DNA of 12,683 nucleotides from a bacterium. GTDB lineage: Bacteria > Desulfobacterota > Deferrisomatia > Deferrisomatales > BM512. The stretch is taken from contig SRXB01000031.1 of NCBI GenBank assembly GCA_009724975.1, positions 1 through 12,683 on the forward strand, read 5' to 3'. The notes under the pieces were generated by a model. It worked only from the letters and a program-made list of their open reading frames with translations. It ran no database searches and was not told where the DNA came from. Each line of letters begins with the position of its first letter. Position 1 is the first letter of the stretch. Positions 1 to 5,370 of this stretch are shown here, piece after piece. The translations under genes and the position numbers were made by a program.

Positions 1-956
1 GCGTATTGCCCCTGGACCGCCCTGTTCTGCAGTGGGTGCAAGGGATTTAGGGCAAGCTCCTGCCAATCCTTCACGCTTACCCCTGCGGCCATCTTGTTCG
101 GGTCGAAGGTGGGGCGCGAGGCCATGGCCAAAATCTCGCCCGTCTTCACCTCTATCGCCACAATCGACCCCACCTCCTCCCCAAGGGCGCTCTCAGCCGC
201 CTCCTGAAGGGTTTTGTCTATGGTTAGCACGAGATTGTGGCCTGGGGCGGGCGGATTTTTAGCCAATTCCTTGAGCCTGCGACCCCTTACGTCTACCTCA
301 ACCTGAAGGCCGCCTGGTGTGCCGCGCATCTCTTTTTCCCACGAATATTCAATGCCCGAGCGCCCGACGAAATCGGAAGGGTCGTAATCCTTGTAATCAT
401 CCGAGCCAAGTTCACCGGGCCCTATGCTACCCATATAACCCATCGTTGCCGCGAAAAAGGTGCCCAAGGGGTAGTTGCGGATGGGGGTCGGGGCGACGGC
501 GAAGCCGCGAAGCTCAATTCTTCGCGCCTCCAGCTTTGCCATCTCCTCCCTCGATATATTCCTTTTCAGAAGGCGGGGGCGAAACCTGGCCCCTCCCTTG
601 CCCTCGACCTTGGCCTTAACGTCTTCCGGCTTCATCCCCAGTATCGAACCTACGGTCAGGTATGTTTCGAAACGGTTTTCCCCCGGAACCTCCTGCGGTA
701 TTACGGTGGCGTCGAAGGAGGCGACCGTGTTGGCGAGGACCTCTCCGTTGCGGTCCAGGATGTAGCCTCTGGGAGGGGTGAGGAAGATTGCGCGTATGCG
801 GTTGTTTTCGCTTAAGTTTCGGTAGTAGATGCCCTGCATGACCTGCAGGTGGAAAAGCCGGGCGGCCAAGAGGAGGAAGGACAGGCTTACGATCACCGTT
901 ATCCCCACGAAGCGTGGTTTGAGATGGGAACGGGTGATGGTGCTCTGGGGTATCAA
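1..956 (-). CDS. mrdA: Penicillin-binding protein 2 (peptidoglycan transpeptidase), partial, cut by left edge
   Basis: This is the N-terminal 318 residues of a class B penicillin-binding protein, the transpeptidase that cross-links lateral-wall peptidoglycan in the elongasome. Visible parts are one membrane anchor (about 16-33), the pedestal motif PPRGYILDRNG (61-71, Asp68), RNYPLGTFFAATMGY, GRSGIEYSWEKEMRGTPGG, and the opening of the transpeptidase domain with LTIDKTLQEAA and GEILAMASRPTFDPN. The visible part ends at QNRAVQGQY, just where the family has its SxxK active-site serine, so catalytic residues lie outside the window. The start chosen is TTG at 956-954, which overlaps the mreD stop as TTGA. 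The frame is open from there through the anchor, and no better start gives a cytoplasmic tail. No strong ribosome site is visible, which fits coupling to mreD. PBP2 rather than PBP3 is favoured by the mreBCD context. rodA would be expected next, beyond the edge. Confidence 0.93.
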   Translation of the reverse strand, partial: MIPQSTITRSHLKPRFVGITVIVSLSFLLLAARLFHLQVMQGIYYRNLSENNRIRAIFLTPPRGYILDRNGEVLANTVASFDATVIPQEVPGENRFETYLTVGSILGMKPEDVKAKVEGKGGARFRPRLLKRNISREEMAKLEARRIELRGFAVAPTPIRNYPLGTFFAATMGYMGSIGPGELGSDDYKDYDPSDFVGRSGIEYSWEKEMRGTPGGLQVEVDVRGRRLKELAKNPPAPGHNLVLTIDKTLQEAAESALGEEVGSIVAIEVKTGEILAMASRPTFDPNKMAAGVSVKDWQELALNPLHPLQNRAVQGQY

Positions 957-1447
957 AGCGGGGTCTCGTCGGGTTTGTATCCCGTGAGCTTGCCCATTGC
1001 CCAAAAGGCGAAGGGGACGGCGAATATCTCCACCGCCGCCTGCCTGAGCCCTATCGAGAGAATAACTCCCGCCGAAGGGGGCTTCACGAAGACCGCGTTT
1101 TTGAAGAGGAAGACTAAAATGGTGTCGGCGAGGACCGCCAGTGGGCCGGCGATGAATAAAATTCCCGTCAGGTCGAAGACTCCGCGCCAGGGCCTGGAGA
1201 GGGCGTAGACGACGAGGCGCGCCACGGCGGTAAAACCCAGGGGCCCGCCTGATGCCACGTCAACCAGAAGCCCCGAGGCGAAAGAGAGGTAGACTCCGCC
1301 GGTAGGGACGCCGGTGAGAGCCAGCCAAAGGACTATGGAGCGCGTGAAATCGGGCCGCCAGGGCTCTGTGACGAAGGGTGGTATCAGGGCGGTCTGGGCG
1401 AGCAGGGCCAGAATCAGGGCCGCCAGCCAGGCTACCCTTGCCCTCAC
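953..1447 (-). CDS. mreD: Rod shape-determining protein MreD
   Basis: This is a 164-residue, very hydrophobic protein with several predicted membrane helices. It starts MRARVAWLAALILALLAQ and has an internal segment PTGGVYLSFASGLLVDVASG followed by GPLGFTAVARLVVYALSRPW, the glycine-rich pattern of MreD. Known family role: an inner-membrane component of the elongasome that works with MreC to connect MreB filaments to PBP2 and RodA. The start is GTG at 1447-1445, overlapping the mreC stop (GTGA), and its own stop overlaps the PBP2 start (TTGA), so the three genes are probably translationally coupled. Sequence conservation in this family is low. The call rests on length, hydrophobic profile and position between mreC and mrdA, which together make it secure. 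Confidence 0.93.
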   Translation of the reverse strand: MRARVAWLAALILALLAQTALIPPFVTEPWRPDFTRSIVLWLALTGVPTGGVYLSFASGLLVDVASGGPLGFTAVARLVVYALSRPWRGVFDLTGILFIAGPLAVLADTILVFLFKNAVFVKPPSAGVILSIGLRQAAVEIFAVPFAFWAMGKLTGYKPDETPL

Positions 1448-2271
1448 TCTCTAACACCTTCGTAAAAGTCGGTTATGACGAAGACCTCTTCGATTCTGGC
1501 GAAATTAACGGCGGGCTCAAGGGTGGCCTTGACGAACATGTCGCCGCTACCCTCGGAGACCTCTGCTACGTGCCCGAGAACGAGCCCCTTGGGGAAAAAA
1601 CCGTCGAGGCCTGAGGTTATGATCTTGTCGCCCTCTTCGATGTCGGTGCCTCTGGTGATGTAGAGGAGTTTGGGGCTGGGGGTCATGTCTCCCTCGACGA
1701 GGACCTGCCCCCGGGTGCGCTGCAATATTCCATCCAGCGCGGAGCTTGCGTCTGTCAGGAGGAGGACCCGCGAGGCGGAATCGCCCGACTCGTAGACCCT
1801 CCCGACGACGCCGTAGCTCGTCACCACCGGAGCGCCTACCTTTATACCGTCCAGCGAGCCTCGGTTAAGCACTATGGTACGATACCAGGCGGAGGCGCTT
1901 CGCCCGATGACGCGCGCCGGAACCATCTTGTCGAGATAGGAGGCTTCCTTGAAGGCGAGCAGGCTTTTAAGCCGCTCGTTCTCGGCGCGGTACTCCTCCG
2001 CCTTCAAAAGCTCAAAGCGCAGAGCCTCTACCTCCTCCCGAAGCTTGACCGCCTCCTTGGCGGAACCCGAAAAGAAGAGAAAGCGATCGAAAAAGGAGCC
2101 GAAGACGCCGCCGATGGAACTGGCCACACCCTGGAGTGGCAGCCCCGCATAGCCGGAGGAACGGCTCTCGGGTCCGGCGCCCTCCTTGCCCGAGGTCAAT
2201 ATCCCGACCGCAAGGAGCAGGAGAAGCCCACCGGCTACCATATTCTTTCTTTTGGTAAGCAAGCCTTGCAT
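1444..2271 (-). CDS. mreC: Rod shape-determining protein MreC
   Basis: This is a 275-residue bitopic inner-membrane protein of the elongasome. It has a short cytoplasmic basic tail (MQGLLTKRKN), one membrane helix (about 11-27), a periplasmic coiled coil rich in E, K, L and R (about 70-112, with VKLREEVEALRFELLKAEEY), then the paired beta-barrel domain (about 113-275) with VPARVIGRSASAWYRTIVLN and GAPVVTSYGVVGRV. Known role: it bridges MreB/MreD to PBP2 and activates it. I chose ATG at 2271 because GGAG lies 8 bases upstream. A TTG at 2304 is in frame and would add 11 residues, but it falls in a strong hairpin. The stop overlaps mreD. Length and domain order are normal for the family. Confidence 0.95.
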   Translation of the reverse strand: MQGLLTKRKNMVAGGLLLLLAVGILTSGKEGAGPESRSSGYAGLPLQGVASSIGGVFGSFFDRFLFFSGSAKEAVKLREEVEALRFELLKAEEYRAENERLKSLLAFKEASYLDKMVPARVIGRSASAWYRTIVLNRGSLDGIKVGAPVVTSYGVVGRVYESGDSASRVLLLTDASSALDGILQRTRGQVLVEGDMTPSPKLLYITRGTDIEEGDKIITSGLDGFFPKGLVLGHVAEVSEGSGDMFVKATLEPAVNFARIEEVFVITDFYEGVRE

Positions 2272-2285
2272 CAAGACCACTCCGG

Positions 2286-2316
2286 CCCGGCTCCCCGCCC
2301 GCAAGGGCGGCCCGGG
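2286..2316 (-). promoter_or_regulatory. GC-rich stem-loop in mreB-mreC intergenic region
   Basis: The 60-base gap between mreB and mreC contains a compact hairpin: an inner 6-bp stem CCGCCC/GGGCGG closed by a 4-base loop (2295-2310) and an outer 5-bp stem CCCGG/CCGGG (2286-2290 with 2312-2316), separated by a small internal loop. In the mRNA it ends two bases before the GGAG ribosome site of mreC. No T-run follows, so it is not a standard intrinsic terminator. It could lower mreC translation or protect upstream mreB message, which would fit the need for more MreB than MreC. That role is inference. Confidence 0.55.
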
Positions 2317-2331
2317 GCTCGAATGGGGCGG

Positions 2332-3366
2332 CTACATACAGACATCCCGAAGGAGGTCCAGCTCGTCCAGGGCCATGCCCGCGCCGAGCGCAACGCAGGA
2401 GAGAGGATCGTCGGCGACCATGACCGGAAGGCCCGTCTCCTCGCGAAGGAGGATATCCAGATTCCTGAGAAGGCCGCCGCCGCCGCCAAGGACCATCCCC
2501 TTGTCGACTATGTCCGCCGCCAGCTCAGGCGGGGTGCGCTCAAGGGCGGTCCTCACGGCCTGCACTATGGCGTTGACCGGCTCGCGAAGGGCTTCGCGCA
2601 CCTCGTCGGCGTGGACGGTGATGTTTTTGGGTATGCCGGTTATAAGATCGCGCCCCTTGACTTCCATCGACGGGTTTGCGTCATCGGGGTCGGGGTAGGC
2701 GCTGCCGATTTTTATCTTCACCTCCTCCGCGGTGCGTTCGCCGATGAGGAGGTTGAACTTGCGCTTGATATACATGGTTATCGCCTCGTCGAGCTTGTCG
2801 CCCGCGACGCGCACCGACTGGCTGTATACGATGCCGGAGAGGGAGATTACCGCGACCTCGGTGGTGCCGCCGCCGATATCGACTATCATGTTGCCGCTGG
2901 GCTCGGTTATGGGAAGGCCGACGCCTATGGCCGCCGCCATCGGCTCCTCAATCAGATAAACCTCTCTCGCGCCAGCTGACTCCGCCGACTCGCGGACGGC
3001 GCGCTTCTCGACCTGGGTTATTCCCGAGGGTACGCCGACGATTACGCGGGGGCGCACAAGCCGCCTGCGATTGTGGACTTTCTGGATGAAATAGCTGAGC
3101 ATTGCCGCGCAGATGTCGAAATCGGCTATGACGCCCTCCTTCATCGGACGCACCGCGATGATGGAGCCGGGGGTGCGCCCCAGCATGCGCTGGGCCTCTT
3201 TGCCCACCGCCTTTATGCGCCCGCCGCCGATGGCGTCTTTCTTGACGGCGACGACAGAGGGCTCGCTGGCGACTATGCCCTTGCCCTTGACGTAGACAAG
3301 AGTGTTCGCGGTTCCCAGATCTATAGCCAAATCATTGGAAAACATGCCAAGTATGGAATCAAGCAT
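2332..3366 (-). CDS. mreB: Rod shape-determining protein MreB (bacterial actin homologue)
   Basis: This is a 344-residue actin-fold ATPase that forms membrane-bound filaments and positions the cell-wall elongation machinery. The N-terminal MLDSILGMFS is a likely amphipathic membrane-binding segment. Phosphate-1 motif DLGTANT lies at 16-22, VGVPSGIT at about 110-117, EEPMAAAIG at 140-148, phosphate-2 DIGGGT at 163-168 and the adenosine motif GGGGGLLRNLD at 294-304. Length and motifs are canonical with no missing key residue. Start is ATG at 3366, with GAGG and AAAGG shortly upstream. It is the first gene of the mre cluster, behind a sigma70-like promoter about 80 bases upstream. mreC, mreD and mrdA follow on the same strand. 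Confidence 0.98.
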   Translation of the reverse strand: MLDSILGMFSNDLAIDLGTANTLVYVKGKGIVASEPSVVAVKKDAIGGGRIKAVGKEAQRMLGRTPGSIIAVRPMKEGVIADFDICAAMLSYFIQKVHNRRRLVRPRVIVGVPSGITQVEKRAVRESAESAGAREVYLIEEPMAAAIGVGLPITEPSGNMIVDIGGGTTEVAVISLSGIVYSQSVRVAGDKLDEAITMYIKRKFNLLIGERTAEEVKIKIGSAYPDPDDANPSMEVKGRDLITGIPKNITVHADEVREALREPVNAIVQAVRTALERTPPELAADIVDKGMVLGGGGGLLRNLDILLREETGLPVMVADDPLSCVALGAGMALDELDLLRDVCM

Positions 3367-3393
3367 TACGACCTTTGCCTCATTTTTCGGTAA

Positions 3394-3417
3394 GCGCCCG
3401 CCGCCTTTGCCGGGCGC
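3394..3417 (-). promoter_or_regulatory. Stem-loop in mreB leader
   Basis: A perfect 7-bp stem GCGCCCG/CGGGCGC (3394-3400 with 3411-3417) with a 10-base loop lies between the predicted mreB promoter and the mreB start, ending about 27 bases before the ATG. On the mRNA strand it is not followed by a T-run, so it is more likely a leader structure than a terminator. On the plus strand a T-rich tract follows (GGTTTTCTT), but no plus-strand gene is upstream. Function is unknown. Confidence 0.45.
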
Positions 3418-3444
3418 GGTTTTCTTGCTTATGGGTAATTTGTT

Positions 3445-3473
3445 ATTCTATCAAACCACAACGCTCCATCCAA
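3445..3473 (-). promoter_or_regulatory. Predicted sigma70-type promoter of the mre cluster
   Basis: Reading the minus strand, a -35 element TTGGAT (3473-3468) and a -10 element TAGAAT (3450-3445) are separated by exactly 17 bp. TAGAAT matches TATAAT at five of six positions; TTGGAT matches TTGACA at three. Transcription would begin near 3438, giving a leader of about 70 bases that includes the stem-loop at 3394-3417. It is the best promoter match I see in the window and it sits where one is needed. Confidence 0.6.
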
Positions 3474-3513
3474 GCATATTGGTTGGACAAAACAGTGTAA
3501 CCTCGCATTTTCG

Positions 3514-3547
3514 CCCCTCATCCAACTTGAAAAAGGAGAGGATGGGG
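3514..3547 (-). repeat. Imperfect inverted repeat just after the thioesterase gene
   Basis: CCCC and ATCC (3514-3523, with two bases between them) can pair with GGATGGGG (3540-3547) across a 16-base loop. It begins four bases after the thioesterase stop. There is no T-run on the minus strand, so a terminator function is weakly supported, and read-through from the thioesterase gene into mreB remains possible. The rest of 3367-3550 holds the mreB promoter and leader; I see no gene there. Confidence 0.25.
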
Positions 3548-3550
3548 AGG

Positions 3551-3997
3551 TCAGGCGGGGGCGTGCAGGGGAGAGCCGCTCCTTTTCACCACCGCCAGGG
3601 TCTGCGTCATGTGGGCGACCAGCGCTCCGCCAGAGTCGAAAACCTCGGCCTGCGTGAAAATCAACCTCTTGCCGGCCTTGAGCACCCTGGCGCGGCACAA
3701 AAGCTCCGGCCCTATAGCAGGCCTAAGAAAAGTTATCTTGAACTCGGCGGAAAGAACCGTATCATCCGCGCGAACCCTGGTCCATCCGGCGGCGCCCCCC
3801 GCGTGGTCCGCGAGGGTGGAGACAACCCCCGCGTGGATAAAGCCGTCCTGCTGGCGGTGACTCTCGTTGGCCGCGAAGGAGACCTCGGCGGCGTCCGGCT
3901 CCGCTCCAGTAAGGGAAAAACCCAGTGCAACCACGAAGGGCGCTTCGTAAAAACGTTTTTTGACGTTTAAAAAAAGCTCCTCGTTTACACTCATCAT
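3551..3997 (-). CDS. PaaI-type hotdog-fold acyl-CoA thioesterase
   Basis: This 148-residue single-domain protein fits the PaaI/YbgC-like hotdog thioesterases, which hydrolyse acyl- or aryl-CoA to free acid and CoA in the cytoplasm. The helix motif GFIHAGVVSTLADHAGGAA (residues 53-70) is the family signature. His55, Gly57 and Asp64 have the spacing of the conserved HGG...D active-site motif, with Asp as the expected catalytic residue. Strand KITFLRPA and RARVLKAGKRLIFTQAEVF match the rest of the fold. Start is one of two adjacent ATGs (3997 or 3994), with GAGG just upstream. The substrate cannot be read from the sequence. No phenylacetate genes are nearby, so the symbol paaI would overreach. 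It stands alone between the divergent small Cys gene and mreB. Confidence 0.85.
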   Translation of the reverse strand: MMSVNEELFLNVKKRFYEAPFVVALGFSLTGAEPDAAEVSFAANESHRQQDGFIHAGVVSTLADHAGGAAGWTRVRADDTVLSAEFKITFLRPAIGPELLCRARVLKAGKRLIFTQAEVFDSGGALVAHMTQTLAVVKRSGSPLHAPA

Positions 3998-4103
3998 GGG
4001 TTCCTCGTTTTTTTAATTTTTGGGACTCAAAATTCATTTTGGGGCGCACAAAGCCACAAAGTCCAACGAAATCGGCTAAAAGCCGGGGATTTTCAAGGTT
4101 TTC
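3998..4103. other. Divergent intergenic region with a short palindrome
   Basis: This 106-base AT-richer stretch separates the leftward thioesterase from the rightward small Cys gene. It contains a perfect 6-bp palindrome CAAAAT-TC-ATTTTG at 4028-4041 and a 5-bp hairpin CGGCT-AAA-AGCCG at 4073-4085. Runs of T at 4009-4020 become an A-rich leader before the thioesterase ribosome site. I do not see a convincing -35/-10 pair on either strand, so the promoters are not placed. The palindrome could be an operator, but nothing in the sequence proves it. Confidence 0.3.
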
Positions 4104-4265
4104 ATGGAAGAAAAAGCAAACGACGAAAAAGTGTTCACCTGCCAGCGCACCGGCAAAAAGATACCCCTTGCGGACGCCCATTGTATCGACCCCAAGGCCT
4201 ACTGCAAATTCAGGACCTCGTGCCCGATAAACATGCTTGAAAAAAAGAAGGCCAGAGAGAGCTAA
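4104..4265 (+). CDS. Small four-cysteine protein of unknown function (53 aa)
   Basis: An ATG at 4104 opens a 53-codon frame ending TAA at 4263-4265. An in-frame TAA at 4077-4079 shows that no longer upstream version exists. The protein is charged and soluble, with four cysteines at 13, 27, 34 and 40 (C-X13-C-X6-C-X5-C) plus His26 next to Cys27. The core around YCKFRTSCPINML looks constrained. The ribosome site is weak (CAAGG). Four Cys with a nearby His suggests a small metal-binding (zinc or iron-sulfur) fold, but this is inference and I do not recognise the family with confidence. No signal peptide or membrane helix is present. It lies 86 bases before gspC on the same strand and could be the first cistron of the secretion transcript or independent of it. 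The composition looks coding rather than random. Confidence 0.65.
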   Translation: MEEKANDEKVFTCQRTGKKIPLADAHCIDPKAYCKFRTSCPINMLEKKKARES

Positions 4266-4288
4266 AAACCCCTCCAAAATCTCGGAAC

Positions 4289-4317
4289 TTGAATGAAACC
4301 CCCAAGCATGGTACTAG
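4289..4317 (+). promoter_or_regulatory. Weak candidate promoter upstream of gspC
   Basis: TTGAAT (4289-4294) and TACTAG (4312-4317) are separated by 17 bp. The -35 is a fair match, the -10 a poor one (three of six). The pair is notable mainly because the left arm of the inverted repeat at 4301-4312 would fall in the spacer, as expected for a regulated promoter. Transcription could equally come from upstream of the small Cys gene. Confidence 0.25.
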
Positions 4318-4344
4318 TTTAAGGTTGAAAAACCATGCTTTGGG
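4301..4344 (+). repeat. 12-bp inverted repeat before gspC
   Basis: CCCAAGCATGGT (4301-4312) is repeated in inverse as ACCATGCTTTGGG (4332-4344) with one extra T, around a 19-base centre. Each arm is itself nearly palindromic (CCA-GC-TGG core). Arm centres are about 31-32 bp apart, close to three helical turns. The right arm ends 7 bases before the preferred gspC ATG and overlaps its GGGACGGG ribosome site. It could be a pair of operator half-sites, or an RNA hairpin that hides the ribosome site. No T-run follows, so a terminator is unlikely. Confidence 0.6.
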
Positions 4345-4351
4345 ACGGGAT

Positions 4352-5335
4352 ATGCAAACAGGGGCTAAAAAAATCATGGTCCTCGCCACGCTGGCTTTCG
4401 TGGCGTCGGCCTCCTTCCTGGGAGCCAGGCTCTTTTCCCGCTATATCGCGGGGAAACTGCAGCCGGCGGAATCCCGCGAGGCCAAGCGCGGGCCGGAGAA
4501 AAGCCTGCGCCCCGAAGCCACCCCCCGCCTTGCCGATTACGACATAATCTCCGACCGCAACCTTTTCAACGCCAACCCGCGCCCCAAGGGAGAAGCCCAG
4601 CTCCTCCCCCCGCCTCCGCAGCCCACCATTTCAAGCGAACCGCCCAAACCAGAACCGATAAAGCTGGGCGCAACCCTCACCGCCATAGCCACAAGGACCC
4701 AGGGTGCCTCCTTCGCGATATTTCAAGAGGGCAACCAGTCCAACGTGGTGGCCGTGGGCGGCGCGGTCTCCCCTGGGGTGACGCTCAAGGAGATCCAAAA
4801 GGATTTCGTAATAGTCACCCTCAACGGGCAGGACCAGAAAATCGAACTCTTCGCCCAAAAACCCGTTTCCGGCCCGGGCGCGGCCCCTCAAAAACCAACG
4901 GGAGCCAGGGGGCGGCCCTTCCTGGGCTCCGGCCCGGGCGCGGCCCAGGGGCAAGCGGACGCCGCCGCGCCGCAGGCTGGCGCTGGCTCGGAGACAATCA
5001 GGCAGGTTTCGGAAAACTCCTGGGTGATAGACCGGCGCGAATTCGACGACGCCGTGGCGAATAAGGAGGCTCTGATGACCCAGATAAGAGTCGCGCCGAA
5101 CCTCTCCTCCGACGGGCAGGCCGACGGCTTCAAGCTCTTCTCCATAAGGCCGGCCTCGATTTTCGCCAGAATCGGCCTTCAGAACAACGACGTGCTCAAG
5201 GAAATAAACGGAATAACTCTCAATGGAATCGACCAGGCCCTCGAAGCCTTCGTCCGTCTTCAGGGAGAGTCGTCGATACAGGTAAACCTCATCCGAAGAG
5301 GCCAGCCCCAAACCTTAAATTTCGATATCCGCTGA
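4352..5335 (+). CDS. gspC: Type II secretion system protein GspC
   Basis: This is a 327-residue bitopic inner-membrane protein that links the T2SS inner-membrane platform to the secretin and takes part in substrate recruitment. Order: short basic tail and one membrane helix (about 8-24), linker, HR domain (about 60-170) beginning LADYDIISDRNLFNANP, a Gly/Pro/Ala-rich linker with an internal duplication, then a C-terminal PDZ domain (about 235-327) with GFKLFSIRPASIFARIGLQN and DVLKEINGITL. The HR domain is the part known to bind the N0 domain of GspD. I chose ATG at 4352 because GGGACGGG lies just upstream and it gives a normal short cytoplasmic tail. An in-frame TTG at 4289 would add 21 residues and run through the inverted repeat. 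First gsp gene, followed after 35 bases by gspD. Confidence 0.93.
   Translation: MQTGAKKIMVLATLAFVASASFLGARLFSRYIAGKLQPAESREAKRGPEKSLRPEATPRLADYDIISDRNLFNANPRPKGEAQLLPPPPQPTISSEPPKPEPIKLGATLTAIATRTQGASFAIFQEGNQSNVVAVGGAVSPGVTLKEIQKDFVIVTLNGQDQKIELFAQKPVSGPGAAPQKPTGARGRPFLGSGPGAAQGQADAAAPQAGAGSETIRQVSENSWVIDRREFDDAVANKEALMTQIRVAPNLSSDGQADGFKLFSIRPASIFARIGLQNNDVLKEINGITLNGIDQALEAFVRLQGESSIQVNLIRRGQPQTLNFDIR
4868..4946 (+). repeat. Direct repeat in the GspC linker
   Basis: An identical 19-base unit occurs at 4868-4886 and 4928-4946, exactly 60 bases apart, so it stays in frame and encodes SGPGAA twice in the Gly/Pro/Ala-rich linker between the HR and PDZ domains. The copies probably reflect local duplication or low-complexity drift in a flexible linker. 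The unit is itself GC-palindromic (GGCCCGGGC). Confidence 0.7.
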
Positions 5336-5354
5336 GGGCCCGCTTAAAGGGCCC
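5336..5354 (+). promoter_or_regulatory. Small stem-loop between gspC and gspD
   Basis: GGGCCC at 5336-5341 and 5349-5354 can pair across a 7-base loop, starting right after the gspC stop. The gspD ribosome site (GGGAGAG, 5359-5365) lies five bases downstream and the GTG start at 5371. There is no T-run. It may tune gspC/gspD ratio or mRNA stability, which is speculation. Confidence 0.4.
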
Positions 5355-5370
5355 CAAAGGGAGAGATAAA

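Noticed and set aside
237..815. 192-codon plus-strand frame at the left end
   Set aside because: It is opposite the PBP2 frame, which contains clear family motifs over the same bases.
3394..3430. Possible plus-strand intrinsic terminator (GC stem then T-rich tract)
   Set aside because: There is no plus-strand gene upstream to terminate, and the T-tract is broken; a leader structure for mreB is the simpler reading.
4631..5311. 226-codon minus-strand frame opposite gspC
   Set aside because: GspC HR and PDZ motifs are read from the other strand; no domain is visible in the antisense product.
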